From a virus, in IMG/VR virus record IMGVR_UViG_3300046460_000405, positions 1 to 49,905 of that record: a stretch of 49,905 bases of DNA; one strand, given 5' to 3'. The notes below the pieces were generated by a model. The model searched no databases. It was not told the DNA's origin and saw nothing but the letters and a program-made list of their open reading frames with translations. Below, in pieces: positions 15,924 through 23,345 of the stretch; position 1 is the stretch's first letter, and each line of letters opens with the position of its first letter. A program made the translations under genes and the position numbers.

Positions 15924-16646
15924 TTAGATTCTGCCCAGCACCTTGCTGGGGGCGAGAATTGCGCCTACGTAATGGATTTTTTCGATATCAACCCGAGCTA
16001 CTGTCAGCCGTTCACCGTAAGCCGAGTTGATCGACATGAGGCTGACTTCTTCTTCGTTTTCGAAGAGAAGCTCTTTAACCATGCTCTGTCCATCAACGGT
16101 GGTGACCATCACATACTCACCCGGCACCAGGCGGTGATTGGGTTCGCAGACAGCGACCCACCCACTACGGATCGCTGGAGCCATCGAGTCACCCTTGAGT
16201 CGGAGTGCGTAAGCGTCCTCATCCCTGGAGTAGGTCTCAACCCAGCCAGCTGCCTGGTCAAGGCTTGTCCAATATCCTTCACTCCCAAGCTGTGCGGTGC
16301 CTTCAATATTGATTCGGCGCGGCGAGGAATAGATAGGGGGCCCAGCCTCGACATTGGATTCGAAGCTGGCTTGCGCCATTTTCGCAATCTCATCAGCCAG
16401 TCGAGGGCTGAATGACTCCACGGGTTTGGAAATCAATCCGGCAATTGCGCTTGCGACTTTCGCATTCAGTGCGTTGTAGCCGTTCAGGTACGAACTGACA
16501 GAGCCCTGATTTATGCCTAGGGCATCTGCGATCTTACCTTGAGTCAGGGCGTCACGCCGCGACTTGCCGGTGTTAAAGGCATCCACAGCCGCTTTGAGCG
16601 CCAAGCACTCTTCTTTTTCCCAGCCTTCAAGTTCGCGTTTTTTCAT
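15924..16646 (-). CDS. Phage repressor, LexA/CI type (S24 peptidase)
   Basis: A 240-residue CI-type repressor. Residues 30-65 form the helix-turn-helix (ALTQGKIADALGINQGSVSS). The C-terminal S24 domain has catalytic Ser154 (KGDSM) and Lys191 (QSMVKELL). The usual Ala-Gly cleavage pair is not at the expected place; the segment reads GTAQLGSEGYW as in Pseudomonas PrtR-like repressors, so autocleavage is uncertain. It is divergent from cro, with three evenly spaced operators between. It should bind OR and OL, shut off the lytic promoters and link the prophage to the SOS response. Confidence 0.9.
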   Translation of the reverse strand: MKKRELEGWEKEECLALKAAVDAFNTGKSRRDALTQGKIADALGINQGSVSSYLNGYNALNAKVASAIAGLISKPVESFSPRLADEIAKMAQASFESNVEAGPPIYSSPRRINIEGTAQLGSEGYWTSLDQAAGWVETYSRDEDAYALRLKGDSMAPAIRSGWVAVCEPNHRLVPGEYVMVTTVDGQSMVKELLFENEEEVSLMSINSAYGERLTVARVDIEKIHYVGAILAPSKVLGRI

Positions 16647-16651
16647 TCGAC

Positions 16652-16680
16652 GATTATTCCTTGCGGCGATATTTAATCAA
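16652..16680 (-). promoter_or_regulatory. Repressor maintenance promoter (PRM-like)
   Basis: On the minus strand TTGATT (16680-16675) is followed after 16 bases by AATAAT (16658-16653), just upstream of the repressor ATG at 16646. The -10 box overlaps the operator nearest the repressor gene, so that site would autoregulate the repressor. The transcript would be leaderless or nearly so. Confidence 0.6.
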
Positions 16681-16719
16681 ATGCCGCCGGGCTTGATTAA
16701 ATAAACGCCGCCGGAGATA
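16655..16719. promoter_or_regulatory. Three operators between repressor and cro (OR-like)
   Basis: Three 17-bp sites: 16655-16671 (complement TATCGCCGCAAGGAATA, only two bases different from lambda OR3), 16679-16695 (AAATGCCGCCGGGCTTG, inside a larger dyad with AATCAA/TTGATT ends) and 16703-16719 (AAACGCCGCCGGAGATA). Centres at 16663, 16687 and 16711 are exactly 24 bp apart, as in lambda OR. Confidence 0.8.
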
Positions 16720-16721
16720 CT
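16693..16721 (+). promoter_or_regulatory. Rightward early promoter PR
   Basis: TTGATT (16693-16698) and GATACT (16716-16721) with 17 bases between, ending 13 bases before the cro start. Two operators overlap it, so it would be closed in the lysogen. Confidence 0.7.
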
Positions 16722-16734
16722 TGTGAGGTGTTTA

Positions 16735-16971
16735 ATGATGGAGACCGGCGCGATGAGCCGAAAAAGTCTTGAAGAGTTTGCTAGTACACGCGGGCAAACC
16801 AATGCCGCAAATCTGCTTGGGATGTCTCAAGGGTCGCTCAACAAAGCCCTCCAGGTTGGCCGTGACGTTTTTGTTACTGAGCACGCAGATGGCTCGTTCT
16901 CAGCGGAAGAGCTTAGACCGTTCCCGGTTCAAAGCGCGAAAAGGACGCGTCGTCGGATGCTGCCCATCTAA
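16735..16971 (+). CDS. cro: Cro-like repressor
   Basis: A 78-residue homologue of lambda Cro: RGQTNAANLLGMSQGSLNKA is the helix-turn-helix, followed by GRDVFVTEHADGSFSAEE and LRPFP, which match the Cro beta-hairpin and dimer strand. Cro would bind the same operators, prefer the site over PRM and commit to lysis. ATG codons at 16735, 16738 and 16753 are possible; AGGTG favours 16735. It is the first gene from PR. Confidence 0.88.
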   Translation: MMETGAMSRKSLEEFASTRGQTNAANLLGMSQGSLNKALQVGRDVFVTEHADGSFSAEELRPFPVQSAKRTRRRMLPI

Positions 16972-17014
16972 TAAGCCAATTTTGAGCGCATTGGCGCCGA
17001 GAGAAAACTAGACG

Positions 17015-17482
17015 ATGAAAATTCCAGTGCTAGAGACCCGACGCGCAGTGGTGATCGAGGTCGCAAAGAATTACCCAGGCGGCCAGGCATGCGCTTCAGC
17101 ACGCCTCAGTCTCGATTTGAAGCGTTTTAAGAATCAGGTTTATGAGAGTGGCGGTGTTGTTCCCCTTACTGATGAAGAGGTTCACATCCTCGAGCTGGAA
17201 CAGGGCACCACCTACCTTCCGGACTACATCTGCGCAATGTACGGCGGCGTTTTTGTTCGCCTGCCTGAAGTTAGCGATCTGGACAACGTAGACATGCACA
17301 CCCGCTCCCTGCGCACGGCAGTGAATCGCGGTCGAGTTGATCTAAAACTTGCCGAAGCGCTTGAGGACGGCGAGATCACCGCCTCTGAAGCACAGGATAT
17401 TTTGGCTCGACATGCCAAGCATCTTGCGGCCCGACACGAAGAAATAAACGCACTCATCGAACTGCATAAAGCGGATCGCTAA
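17015..17482 (+). CDS. YmfL-like phage regulator
   Basis: A 155-residue protein resembling the YmfL family of lambdoid prophages: an N-terminal helix-turn-helix-like part (VIEVAKNYPGGQACASARLSLDLKRFKNQVYE) and a long helical C-terminus (RVDLKLAEALEDGEITASEAQDI). It occupies the cII slot between cro and the replication genes, so it may be the CII-like activator. I saw no obvious partner site. It is transcribed from PR. Confidence 0.75.
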   Translation: MKIPVLETRRAVVIEVAKNYPGGQACASARLSLDLKRFKNQVYESGGVVPLTDEEVHILELEQGTTYLPDYICAMYGGVFVRLPEVSDLDNVDMHTRSLRTAVNRGRVDLKLAEALEDGEITASEAQDILARHAKHLAARHEEINALIELHKADR

Positions 17483-17503
17483 AGGCTGCCTGAATTGCAG
17501 GCA

Positions 17504-17532
17504 CAAAAAAGCCGGGCTGCAACCCGGCTCTT
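17504..17532. terminator. Hairpin terminator after the YmfL-like gene
   Basis: GCCGGG and CCCGGC around loop CTGCAA, with six A before and TCTTTC after. It works best on the minus strand but may attenuate the rightward early transcript, in the position of lambda tR1. Confidence 0.6.
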
Positions 17533-17600
17533 TCAACAGCAACAAACATGTGAGCCGATTATATGCCTACTTTGCAACATATCAATCCCCCCGCCAGTGT

Positions 17601-17636
17601 CGCGACACGTTTTTCGAATTCTGAAAACGTGTCGCG
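17601..17636. repeat. Large perfect inverted repeat before the O-like gene
   Basis: Arms of 13 bp (CGCGACACGTTTT and its exact complement) around a 10-base loop. The arm includes a shorter palindrome, GTGTCGCGACAC. It lies 72 bases before the O-like gene, in the 226-base gap after the YmfL-like gene. It could bind a dimeric regulator or form a cruciform; it has no T tract. Confidence 0.8.
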
Positions 17637-17708
17637 GACTATTTTCATGAGCAGCTCTGAAATTTCTGAGCTAGCCGGAAAGTTGCACATTCAACTGGAG
17701 GCTGTGTA

Positions 17709-18638
17709 ATGGCCCGCGCACGCAATATCAAACCCGGCCTATTCAGTAATGAGTTCCTCGCTGAGCTTCCCGCGTTTGACCGCCTACTGTTCATCGGGCT
17801 GTGGTGTCTGGCTGACCGAGAAGGTCGGCTTGAGGATCGTCCGAAGCGCATCAAGATGGAGCTGTTCCCGTGCGATACCTATGACGTGAATGAGGGACTG
17901 GCAAGCTTGGCGAGCGCGGGGTTCATCACGCGCTACAGCGCTGAAGTCCACTCGGTAATCGAGATCGACAACTTCCAGAAGCATCAGAGCCCGCATGGCA
18001 CAGAAAGGGATAGCGTCCTCCCTGATCAAGACGGTTATCTCACCGTTAACGAACGGAAAGGTAACGGTGTCGTAACAGGTGTCAAACGCAAGGTTCACGT
18101 TAAAGAGGCATCAAATAACGTTAGCCCACCGTTAGAGCCTGTTAGTCCACCGTTTGATAACGCCCTGATTCCTGATTCACTGATTCCTGATTCACTGATT
18201 CCTGAAGAAGATCAACACAACTCTCAACGCGCGGGCGAGCCGGGTTCCGGTTTTGAGCCACCGCTGATCGAGCCTCCTACACCGCCAGCACCGCCCCCGC
18301 CCCCTGTCGACCCAAAGGCGCCATCCGAAATGACGCTGGACTGGATGCCCGACGAGAAACTTCTGAAGGCCTATTCCATTCGCATGGCGTTGTCGGTGGA
18401 CGTATTCACTCCCGAAGCGACCGCAACGTTCGTCTGCCACTACACGGCATCTGGCCGACTGGAGACTCAGGACACTTGGGTGTCGCTGCTGGTCAAGTGG
18501 GTCAAGGGGGACCGGAACAATGCCAGCAATGTCCGACAGTTCGCCAAATCTGCCGCCCAATCCCGTCACACCGGCTTCGACAACCGCGATTACAAAGCAG
18601 GCACCAAGGAGAACGCCAATGGCACCTTCCGTCTCTGA
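17709..18638 (+). CDS. Replication initiator, lambda O-like
   Basis: A 309-residue protein. The N-terminal 100 residues (MARARNIKPGLFSNEFLAEL, LFIGLWCLADREGRLEDRP) match the winged-helix domain of phage replication proteins of the O/DnaT type. The middle is Pro-rich and low in complexity (PDSLIPDSLIPEED, then a poly-Pro stretch near residue 195). The C-terminal 90 residues resemble a DnaT-like single-strand DNA domain. GGAGG precedes the ATG. Iteron-like repeats lie inside the gene, as in lambda O, so origin and initiator are probably combined. It overlaps the DnaC-like loader gene by 20 bases. Confidence 0.82.
   Translation: MARARNIKPGLFSNEFLAELPAFDRLLFIGLWCLADREGRLEDRPKRIKMELFPCDTYDVNEGLASLASAGFITRYSAEVHSVIEIDNFQKHQSPHGTERDSVLPDQDGYLTVNERKGNGVVTGVKRKVHVKEASNNVSPPLEPVSPPFDNALIPDSLIPDSLIPEEDQHNSQRAGEPGSGFEPPLIEPPTPPAPPPPPVDPKAPSEMTLDWMPDEKLLKAYSIRMALSVDVFTPEATATFVCHYTASGRLETQDTWVSLLVKWVKGDRNNASNVRQFAKSAAQSRHTGFDNRDYKAGTKENANGTFRL
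18034..18154. repeat. Iteron-like repeats, candidate replication origin
   Basis: Four 14-bp copies of GTTAnnnCACCGTT: 18034-18047, 18063-18076 (inverted), 18120-18133 and 18141-18154. All fixed positions match in every copy. They lie inside the O-like initiator gene, where lambda has its ori iterons. Confidence 0.75.
18165..18205 (+). repeat. 15-base tandem repeat next to the iterons
   Basis: CTGATTCCTGATTCA is repeated twice and then partly (11 bases). It keeps the reading frame and encodes the PDSLI repeat of the initiator. Directly after the iterons, it may be part of the origin. Confidence 0.8.
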
Positions 18639-19401
18639 CCTCCGCGACCGCCTGGACCGTAAATTCGGCGTCATCGGTCGCCAGCCAGCTCATTGCCAAG
18701 ATCACGGCGATTACTCGGCGGTGATCCTGAAGAGCGGTGGTCTGTCGGGCTGCCCTATCTGCGCGAGCAACAAACGCGACATGGAAGAGCTTGAGCGCAA
18801 GCGTCTCCATTTTCGGGTGGTGCAGCACGCCGTCGCCAAGCTGCCGAAACGTTTTGCGGAAAAGACCTTTGCCGACTTCGTGGTATCCAGTCCTGCGCAG
18901 AAAATCGCCCACGATGCCTGCATCGACTACGTGGATGACTTTTCAAAACATCGCCGTGAGGGTCGCTGCATGCTGCTGATGGGCAAAGTTGGCACCGGCA
19001 AGACTCATCTCGCCATCGCCGCCGTCAATCACCTGATCAACGAATGCATGGTCAAGGCGATTTACCGCACGGTGGGCACGCTCATCGGCGATATCCGGGC
19101 GACGTTCAATGATCGCTCGGGCGAGTCCGAGGCGCACATCTTGCGTGAGGTGATCGGTGCGGACTTGCTGGTGCTCGATGAAGTCGGCGCTACCAAGCAA
19201 AGCGAGTTCGAGCTGGCCACCCTGTTCAGCATCATCAACGGTCGTTACGAGCAATGTCGTCCGACGATCATCGTCAGCAACCTGTCTCCCGCCGAACTGA
19301 GCGATGCCATTGGTTCGCGCTGCGTCGACCGCATCCGCGAAAACGGCTGCATAGGCGTGGCATTCGAGTGGGAATCTCAACGCGGAAAGGAGGGCTTCTG
19401 A
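18619..19401 (+). CDS. DnaC-like helicase loader (AAA ATPase)
   Basis: A 260-residue ATP-binding protein of the DnaC/IstB class. The N-terminal part has a zinc-finger-like Cys/His set (CQDHG ... CPIC). The AAA domain shows Walker A (MGKVGTGKTHLA), Walker B (LLVLDEVGA), the sensor IIVSNLSP and an Arg-rich end (SRCVDRIRENG). AAGGAG precedes the ATG at 18619, which lies inside the end of the O-like gene. Together with the O-like protein it should load the host DnaB helicase at the iteron origin. Confidence 0.88.
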   Translation: MAPSVSDLRDRLDRKFGVIGRQPAHCQDHGDYSAVILKSGGLSGCPICASNKRDMEELERKRLHFRVVQHAVAKLPKRFAEKTFADFVVSSPAQKIAHDACIDYVDDFSKHRREGRCMLLMGKVGTGKTHLAIAAVNHLINECMVKAIYRTVGTLIGDIRATFNDRSGESEAHILREVIGADLLVLDEVGATKQSEFELATLFSIINGRYEQCRPTIIVSNLSPAELSDAIGSRCVDRIRENGCIGVAFEWESQRGKEGF

Positions 19402-19904
19402 TGAACGCCGCCAAGCAACAAAACATGCTCGCCGGGCAGTCTTCACTTGCCCGCAAGGTGTTCCAGGTCGTGCCAATCCAAGAGCGCTGGAGTGCACACG
19501 ATATTTTCAATTCGTTGATTGTTTCCGAAGCAACGGGGGCCCAGTTCCCGGCTGTCCGCCGCGGCCTGGGAGAGTTGAAGGAGGCAGGTCTCATTCGCGA
19601 ACCCGTTAATGGTCACTTTCAGCGTACCCCCGTCACCATCAAATCCCCGAGAGAACAGAGCATGTCAAAAGAAACTCCGCCGACGGTCATTGCCATCAAT
19701 AAAGCCGATGCCAGTGCTCTGGATACGTTGGCCGTGCTGTCCGGCGAGGTCATCAGCTTTGCAGAAGAGGTTGGGCTGCGCATGAAGAAGCTGGCGGCGC
19801 GAATCGAGGAAGTGGCGCTTTCCGTCGAGGCTGAGCGGGAGAGCAATGCCGCTGCCATTATCAAGGCCAGGCGCCTGCAGGAAGCTTTGAGGGAGTTTGC
19901 ATAA
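19401..19904 (+). CDS. Hypothetical phage protein with winged-helix-like N-terminus
   Basis: A 167-residue protein coupled to the loader gene (stop and start share one base). The N-terminal 75 residues look like a winged helix (WSAHDIFNSLIV, AVRRGLGELKEAGLIREP). The C-terminal half is a long coiled coil (EEVGLRMKKLAARIEEVALSVEAERESNAAAI). It may be a replication or regulatory accessory factor; the family is not certain. Confidence 0.7.
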   Translation: MNAAKQQNMLAGQSSLARKVFQVVPIQERWSAHDIFNSLIVSEATGAQFPAVRRGLGELKEAGLIREPVNGHFQRTPVTIKSPREQSMSKETPPTVIAINKADASALDTLAVLSGEVISFAEEVGLRMKKLAARIEEVALSVEAERESNAAAIIKARRLQEALREFA

Positions 19905-20137
19905 TGAGCGCGTTGGGCAAGCAGGTGTCGGGCGAGCATTACAAGTCGTTGGCAATCCAACCGATTGAGTACATTCACTCGAACAATATTCCCTTTGCCG
20001 AAGGCAGTGTCATCAAGTACGTGACGCGGTGGCGTGACAAGGGCGGATTGGCGGACTTGGAGAAGGCCAAGCACTTCATTGAGCTACTGATCGAGCTGGA
20101 GACCATGCGCATGGCACCCACGGTGGTGTCTGCATGA
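19904..20137 (+). CDS. DUF3310 protein (T7 gp1.7-like)
   Basis: A 77-residue protein of the DUF3310 family: VSGEHYKSLAIQPIEYIHSN, then GSVIKYVTRWRDKGGLADLEKAKHFIELLIE. T7 gp1.7 of this family acts as a nucleotide kinase, though many members are much shorter, as here. It overlaps the genes on both sides by a few bases within the rightward early operon. Confidence 0.85.
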   Translation: MSALGKQVSGEHYKSLAIQPIEYIHSNNIPFAEGSVIKYVTRWRDKGGLADLEKAKHFIELLIELETMRMAPTVVSA

Positions 20138-21453
20138 CGATGACCGTAGCCTTTTCTGATGCCGAGATTCGTCGTCGTGCTAATGATCCGGCTACGGTGC
20201 TGATGCGTGATCCTCGCCACCCGGGGCTGTACTTCCGATTTACTGAGGCGCGGCCCCGGGGGACTTGGAGCTTGGTGGTTCGCAAAAAGTGGAACCGCAT
20301 CGGCGCCTACCCGGAACTGTCGGCAAAAGCCGTGTTGGCGGCGTTGCCTGATTTGCGCATGCGGCTCAGCACCAACCCGCAAGCGGGGGCGGCCGTATCG
20401 CCCTGGGCAACACTCGGTGAGCTACTCAAGTGGTACTCAGTTCGAATGAGCCGCGACCGCAATCTTTCCAGCGAGCGCAAGGCAACAGGCAAATCCGCCA
20501 TCGCCCGGCACCTGATCCCGCGAGTGGGCGATTTGCCGCTGAACGATGTCCGCCACGGCACCCTCGACACCCAACTGATGTGGCCGCTGCAGGAGACCTT
20601 GTCACTGGAGTTCGTTCGGCTGATTTTCGGGCAGTTGGTGGTCGCTTGCCGGCAGGCGCATACGCTGGGCCTGATCCCGGCCAACCCGATGGCGGGCATT
20701 AAGTTCAGCGATTTCTCCAAGACCAAGATCAAAGCCAAGCCGGCTCGTCTTCGCGGTGTGCAGGTTGAGGGCCTGCTGAGCCAGTTGCATGATCTTTTCG
20801 AGCGTGATCCACAGTCGGCCATGCTCGCGCTGATGATGCTTTGCCACGGCACTCGGATCGGCGAAACCCGTAAAGCACAGTGGTCGCACATCAGCCTTGC
20901 GGAACGCACCTGGTACCTACCAGTGGGCAACACCAAGACCCGAGTTGAACACTCGCTCCCACTGACCGAGCAAGTCTGCACCCTGCTAATCCGGTACCGA
21001 GCGGCGCAACAGGCAAGCCAGTACGACGGTGATTGCCTGTTTCGCTCCCACAGAGGAAGGGCCATGAGCAAGGGGCAGGCCAGTGCAGTGTTCACCCGAC
21101 TGGGGCTGGGTGAGTGGAGCAGTCATGACCTTCGCAAATTGGCCAGAACCGGTTGGGCTGACCTCGGTGTCGACTTCCTGATAGGCGAGATGCTGATCAA
21201 CCACGCGATGGGTCACAACGTTCAGGCCTACATCCACACCACGGTCGAAGAACGTAAACGCGCTGCCCTCGAAATATGGCACGCCCATTTAGACGTTAAG
21301 GGCTTTTCCCTGATTCACGGGTTGAAGGACGGTAGAAACGCAAATTCGGGTACCTCGCTGGAAACCGTAGAACACAAGGCCTGTGAGGCTATTCAAGAAT
21401 CAACCATAGGCGAGGATTCAAAACATGCAGAAAGGGCAGGTGCTTGGCTTTAA
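20134..21453 (+). CDS. Second tyrosine recombinase inside the early region
   Basis: A 439-residue tyrosine recombinase. The arm-binding N-terminus has the LYFRF and RIGAYPELS pattern of P4-type integrases. The catalytic domain retains Arg (HGTRIGE), Lys (NTKTRVEHSLPL), HDLRKLART, the second His (NHAMG) and the Tyr in QAYIHTT. All catalytic residues look intact. It is far from the tRNA att site and tightly packed among replication genes, so it is probably not the integrase; resolution of multimers or DNA inversion are possible roles. Confidence 0.85.
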   Translation: MTMTVAFSDAEIRRRANDPATVLMRDPRHPGLYFRFTEARPRGTWSLVVRKKWNRIGAYPELSAKAVLAALPDLRMRLSTNPQAGAAVSPWATLGELLKWYSVRMSRDRNLSSERKATGKSAIARHLIPRVGDLPLNDVRHGTLDTQLMWPLQETLSLEFVRLIFGQLVVACRQAHTLGLIPANPMAGIKFSDFSKTKIKAKPARLRGVQVEGLLSQLHDLFERDPQSAMLALMMLCHGTRIGETRKAQWSHISLAERTWYLPVGNTKTRVEHSLPLTEQVCTLLIRYRAAQQASQYDGDCLFRSHRGRAMSKGQASAVFTRLGLGEWSSHDLRKLARTGWADLGVDFLIGEMLINHAMGHNVQAYIHTTVEERKRAALEIWHAHLDVKGFSLIHGLKDGRNANSGTSLETVEHKACEAIQESTIGEDSKHAERAGAWL

Positions 21454-21745
21454 GAGGCCTCGGATCGAGCTGGAGCCTTGCCCGACCTGTAAGGGCAAAG
21501 CGGTAGTGAAAGGGCTGTTTTATGAGTTGATTTGTACTGCTTGCAACGGCTCAGGTTGGGTTATTCGGGGCAGCAGGTTGGTGCTTTCTTCGGACGAGTT
21601 GGTGACCCAATTGAGTTTCAAATTGCAGCAGGCTCAGCGCGAAATTGAAGTGCTCCAGAAGGGTTCGTCGATTTCTGGCCCGGCCGATTACTACGAACAG
21701 AACAACCGTCGCGGTGCCGGCGGAACAAATTTCACAGGGGATTGA
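21425..21745 (+). CDS. Zinc-finger protein of the early region
   Basis: A 106-residue protein with two CxxC pairs (CPTCKGKAVVKGL, CTACNGSGW) like a DnaJ-type zinc ribbon, followed by a helical segment (FKLQQAQREIEVLQK). It begins within the end of the recombinase gene; GAGG lies 9 bases before the ATG. Small zinc proteins in this position sometimes act in recombination or antitermination; here the function is unknown. Confidence 0.75.
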   Translation: MQKGQVLGFKRPRIELEPCPTCKGKAVVKGLFYELICTACNGSGWVIRGSRLVLSSDELVTQLSFKLQQAQREIEVLQKGSSISGPADYYEQNNRRGAGGTNFTGD

Positions 21746-21792
21746 GCCATGGTTGACCGGTCGATGATCAGCAAACTGAAGAGGGCGGTAGG

Positions 21793-22374
21793 ATGAAGAT
21801 CAATTCTGCCCGCCAGGCATGGCACGACTGCAACTACAACTCCGCCCCCGGTCAGACTTCTGATGCTGCCGTGCTGGGTGTTGTGGTGCAGAAAACTGAG
21901 CGCGGACCTACGGCTGATCATGCGATTCATGCAACGTTAGCTGGCCAAGTTCAGTCGGCAATCGCCCGTCTTCACAATACGTTGCGTGCATTCGGCAACG
22001 CCATGTACGCAGCTGAACCTACCGATGATGATCGGGAAGAGGCAGAAGGGGCTGTGTTCAATCTGGCATGCACCCGGGCACCGCGCATGACGGCCGATAA
22101 GAGGGAGCGTGCCGCGTATGTGGCCAAGGGGGTGTTCCGTCGTTACCGCTACATGCATCAGGGCGGCCAGTCGGCCAATAAGGACCCGCTGATCAAGCCT
22201 GAACTATTCAGATCCTGGATGAATGCCGAGTACGGGGTCACGCTTCAATCCGCCGCCTGGGCTCGAGATTGGGAGCCGTTTGTGCAGCTCTGCTTTGATG
22301 CCTGTTACGACATCGACGCAGAGGCTTTGGGCCCGATCGGGGGAGTTATTTACAAGATGAAAGAGGCTGCTTGA
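21793..22374 (+). CDS. Protein in the position of the late regulator Q
   Basis: A 193-residue protein that is last in the rightward early operon, directly before a strong terminator and the late region, exactly where lambdoid phages carry antiterminator Q. It is basic and helical (ADKRERAAYVAKGVFRRYRYMHQ), with a conserved-looking WARDWEPFVQLCFDACYDI near the end. I could not match it to a known Q family, so the role is an inference from gene order. Confidence 0.65.
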   Translation: MKINSARQAWHDCNYNSAPGQTSDAAVLGVVVQKTERGPTADHAIHATLAGQVQSAIARLHNTLRAFGNAMYAAEPTDDDREEAEGAVFNLACTRAPRMTADKRERAAYVAKGVFRRYRYMHQGGQSANKDPLIKPELFRSWMNAEYGVTLQSAAWARDWEPFVQLCFDACYDIDAEALGPIGGVIYKMKEAA

Positions 22375-22450
22375 CTTCCCGCACGGCTGGCGGCATGATT
22401 TCCCCACTGTTAGAGTTTTGCCTACGGCAACTTACTAATAAATCAAAGAA

Positions 22451-22475
22451 AACCCCGCCTTCGAGCGGGGTTTTT
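22451..22475. terminator. Bidirectional terminator, early region and hicB
   Basis: CCCCGC and GCGGGG around loop CTTCGA, with A-rich sequence before and five T after. It lies between the convergent Q-position gene and hicB and can serve both. Confidence 0.85.
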
Positions 22476-22478
22476 CGT

Positions 22479-22904
22479 TTATGCCGGTTCGACTGAGACC
22501 GTCAGTCGTTTGCCCAGGGCAGCCAAAGCTTTCTCGATCGCTTCCATCTTAGAGGTGTGCAGGAAGTCGACCAGGCGATCACCTTGGGTCTGAGCAAGAC
22601 CAAGAAGGCGACACAGATCGGCCTTGCGCATATCGCGCGCCATCATCTCGTTCCACAGCACGATCTTTGCCACGGTCACCGCTGGTAGGCGAATGACTTC
22701 CTCGCCGGCCTGTGGTGCAGATGCTTCCGGAATGGACTGGCGCTGATCGACATAAATGGACAGCGTTGTTTCGATGGCATCCACGGCTTCGCTGATGGCG
22801 TGCTCTCGGTCATCCCCATAGCTGTTCAGCAAAGGAAGATCCCGGCAGTTCACGGCCAGCCCTGGGCACGTGTCTTTCTCAAAGCGGATTGCATAGTCGT
22901 ACAT
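22479..22904 (-). CDS. hicB: HicB-like antitoxin
   Basis: A 141-residue HicB antitoxin. The N-terminal partly degraded RNase H-like domain (YAIRFEKDTCPGLAVNCRDLP, EHAISEAVDAIETTL) caps the toxin. The C-terminal part (VAKIVLWNEMMARDMRKADLCRLLG) is a helix-turn-helix that should bind the hic promoter. AAGGAG lies 7 bases before the ATG at 22904. It follows hicA in the same leftward operon, opposite to the flanking phage genes. Confidence 0.9.
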   Translation of the reverse strand: MYDYAIRFEKDTCPGLAVNCRDLPLLNSYGDDREHAISEAVDAIETTLSIYVDQRQSIPEASAPQAGEEVIRLPAVTVAKIVLWNEMMARDMRKADLCRLLGLAQTQGDRLVDFLHTSKMEAIEKALAALGKRLTVSVEPA

Positions 22905-22955
22905 GGTCACTCCTTGGAGGTGATCGCTCAGCATTCAGATGTGGTGAAGGGGCTC

Positions 22956-23135
22956 TCAGAGCCCCAGTTGTTTAATGATCGCCTTGCGGGTCGGTTCTGG
23001 CATTTCCTTACTGCCGTGATCCGCGAAGGTGGTCTTGTTGCCGTTTGGGGCGATGACTTTGAAGTGGCTTCCTTTGCCTGCTTCGAAGGTCACCCCTTGG
23101 GCCTTCAACCATCGTCTGAACTCGCTGAACTTCAT
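22956..23135 (-). CDS. hicA: HicA-like mRNA interferase toxin
   Basis: A 59-residue HicA toxin with the double-stranded-RNA-binding-like fold: MKFSEFRRWLKAQGVTFEAG then KGSHFKV, where His24 is the catalytic residue, and PEPTRKAIIKQLGL at the end. It should cleave mRNA in a translation-independent way and be neutralised by HicB. GAGG precedes the ATG at 23135; an in-frame ATG at 23165 is less likely. The pair probably stabilises the prophage or blocks competing phages. Confidence 0.9.
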   Translation of the reverse strand: MKFSEFRRWLKAQGVTFEAGKGSHFKVIAPNGNKTTFADHGSKEMPEPTRKAIIKQLGL

Positions 23136-23163
23136 CACCTCGCCTCGCTGTTTGGATGAGTCC

Positions 23164-23205
23164 ATTGTACAACGTTTTTGTGGTAATACAACAATTTTGT
23201 GTTGT
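23164..23205 (-). promoter_or_regulatory. hicAB promoter and operator region
   Basis: AT-rich stretch upstream of hicA with the palindromes TTGTACAA (23165-23172) and ACAACA-N6-TGTTGT (23188-23205). On the minus strand TACAAT (23169-23164) can serve as -10. Autoregulation by HicB is expected for the family. Confidence 0.5.
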
Positions 23206-23345
23206 TTTTAAAAGGCGATATTCAGGCCTCTGCATCCGCAGGGGGCTTTCGTATCTGGCACCCACGCCCCCGTCTTTGCTCCGAGCGGATGAGGATGGCG
23301 GGGATTGCCGGACCAACTCTCTCTCCCCGAAAGGGAGGAATCCGG

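Noticed and set aside
21749-21796. A 15-codon frame between the zinc-finger gene and the Q-position gene
   Set aside because: It overlaps the next start as ATGA and could be a leader peptide, but it is too short to support and has no clear ribosome site.
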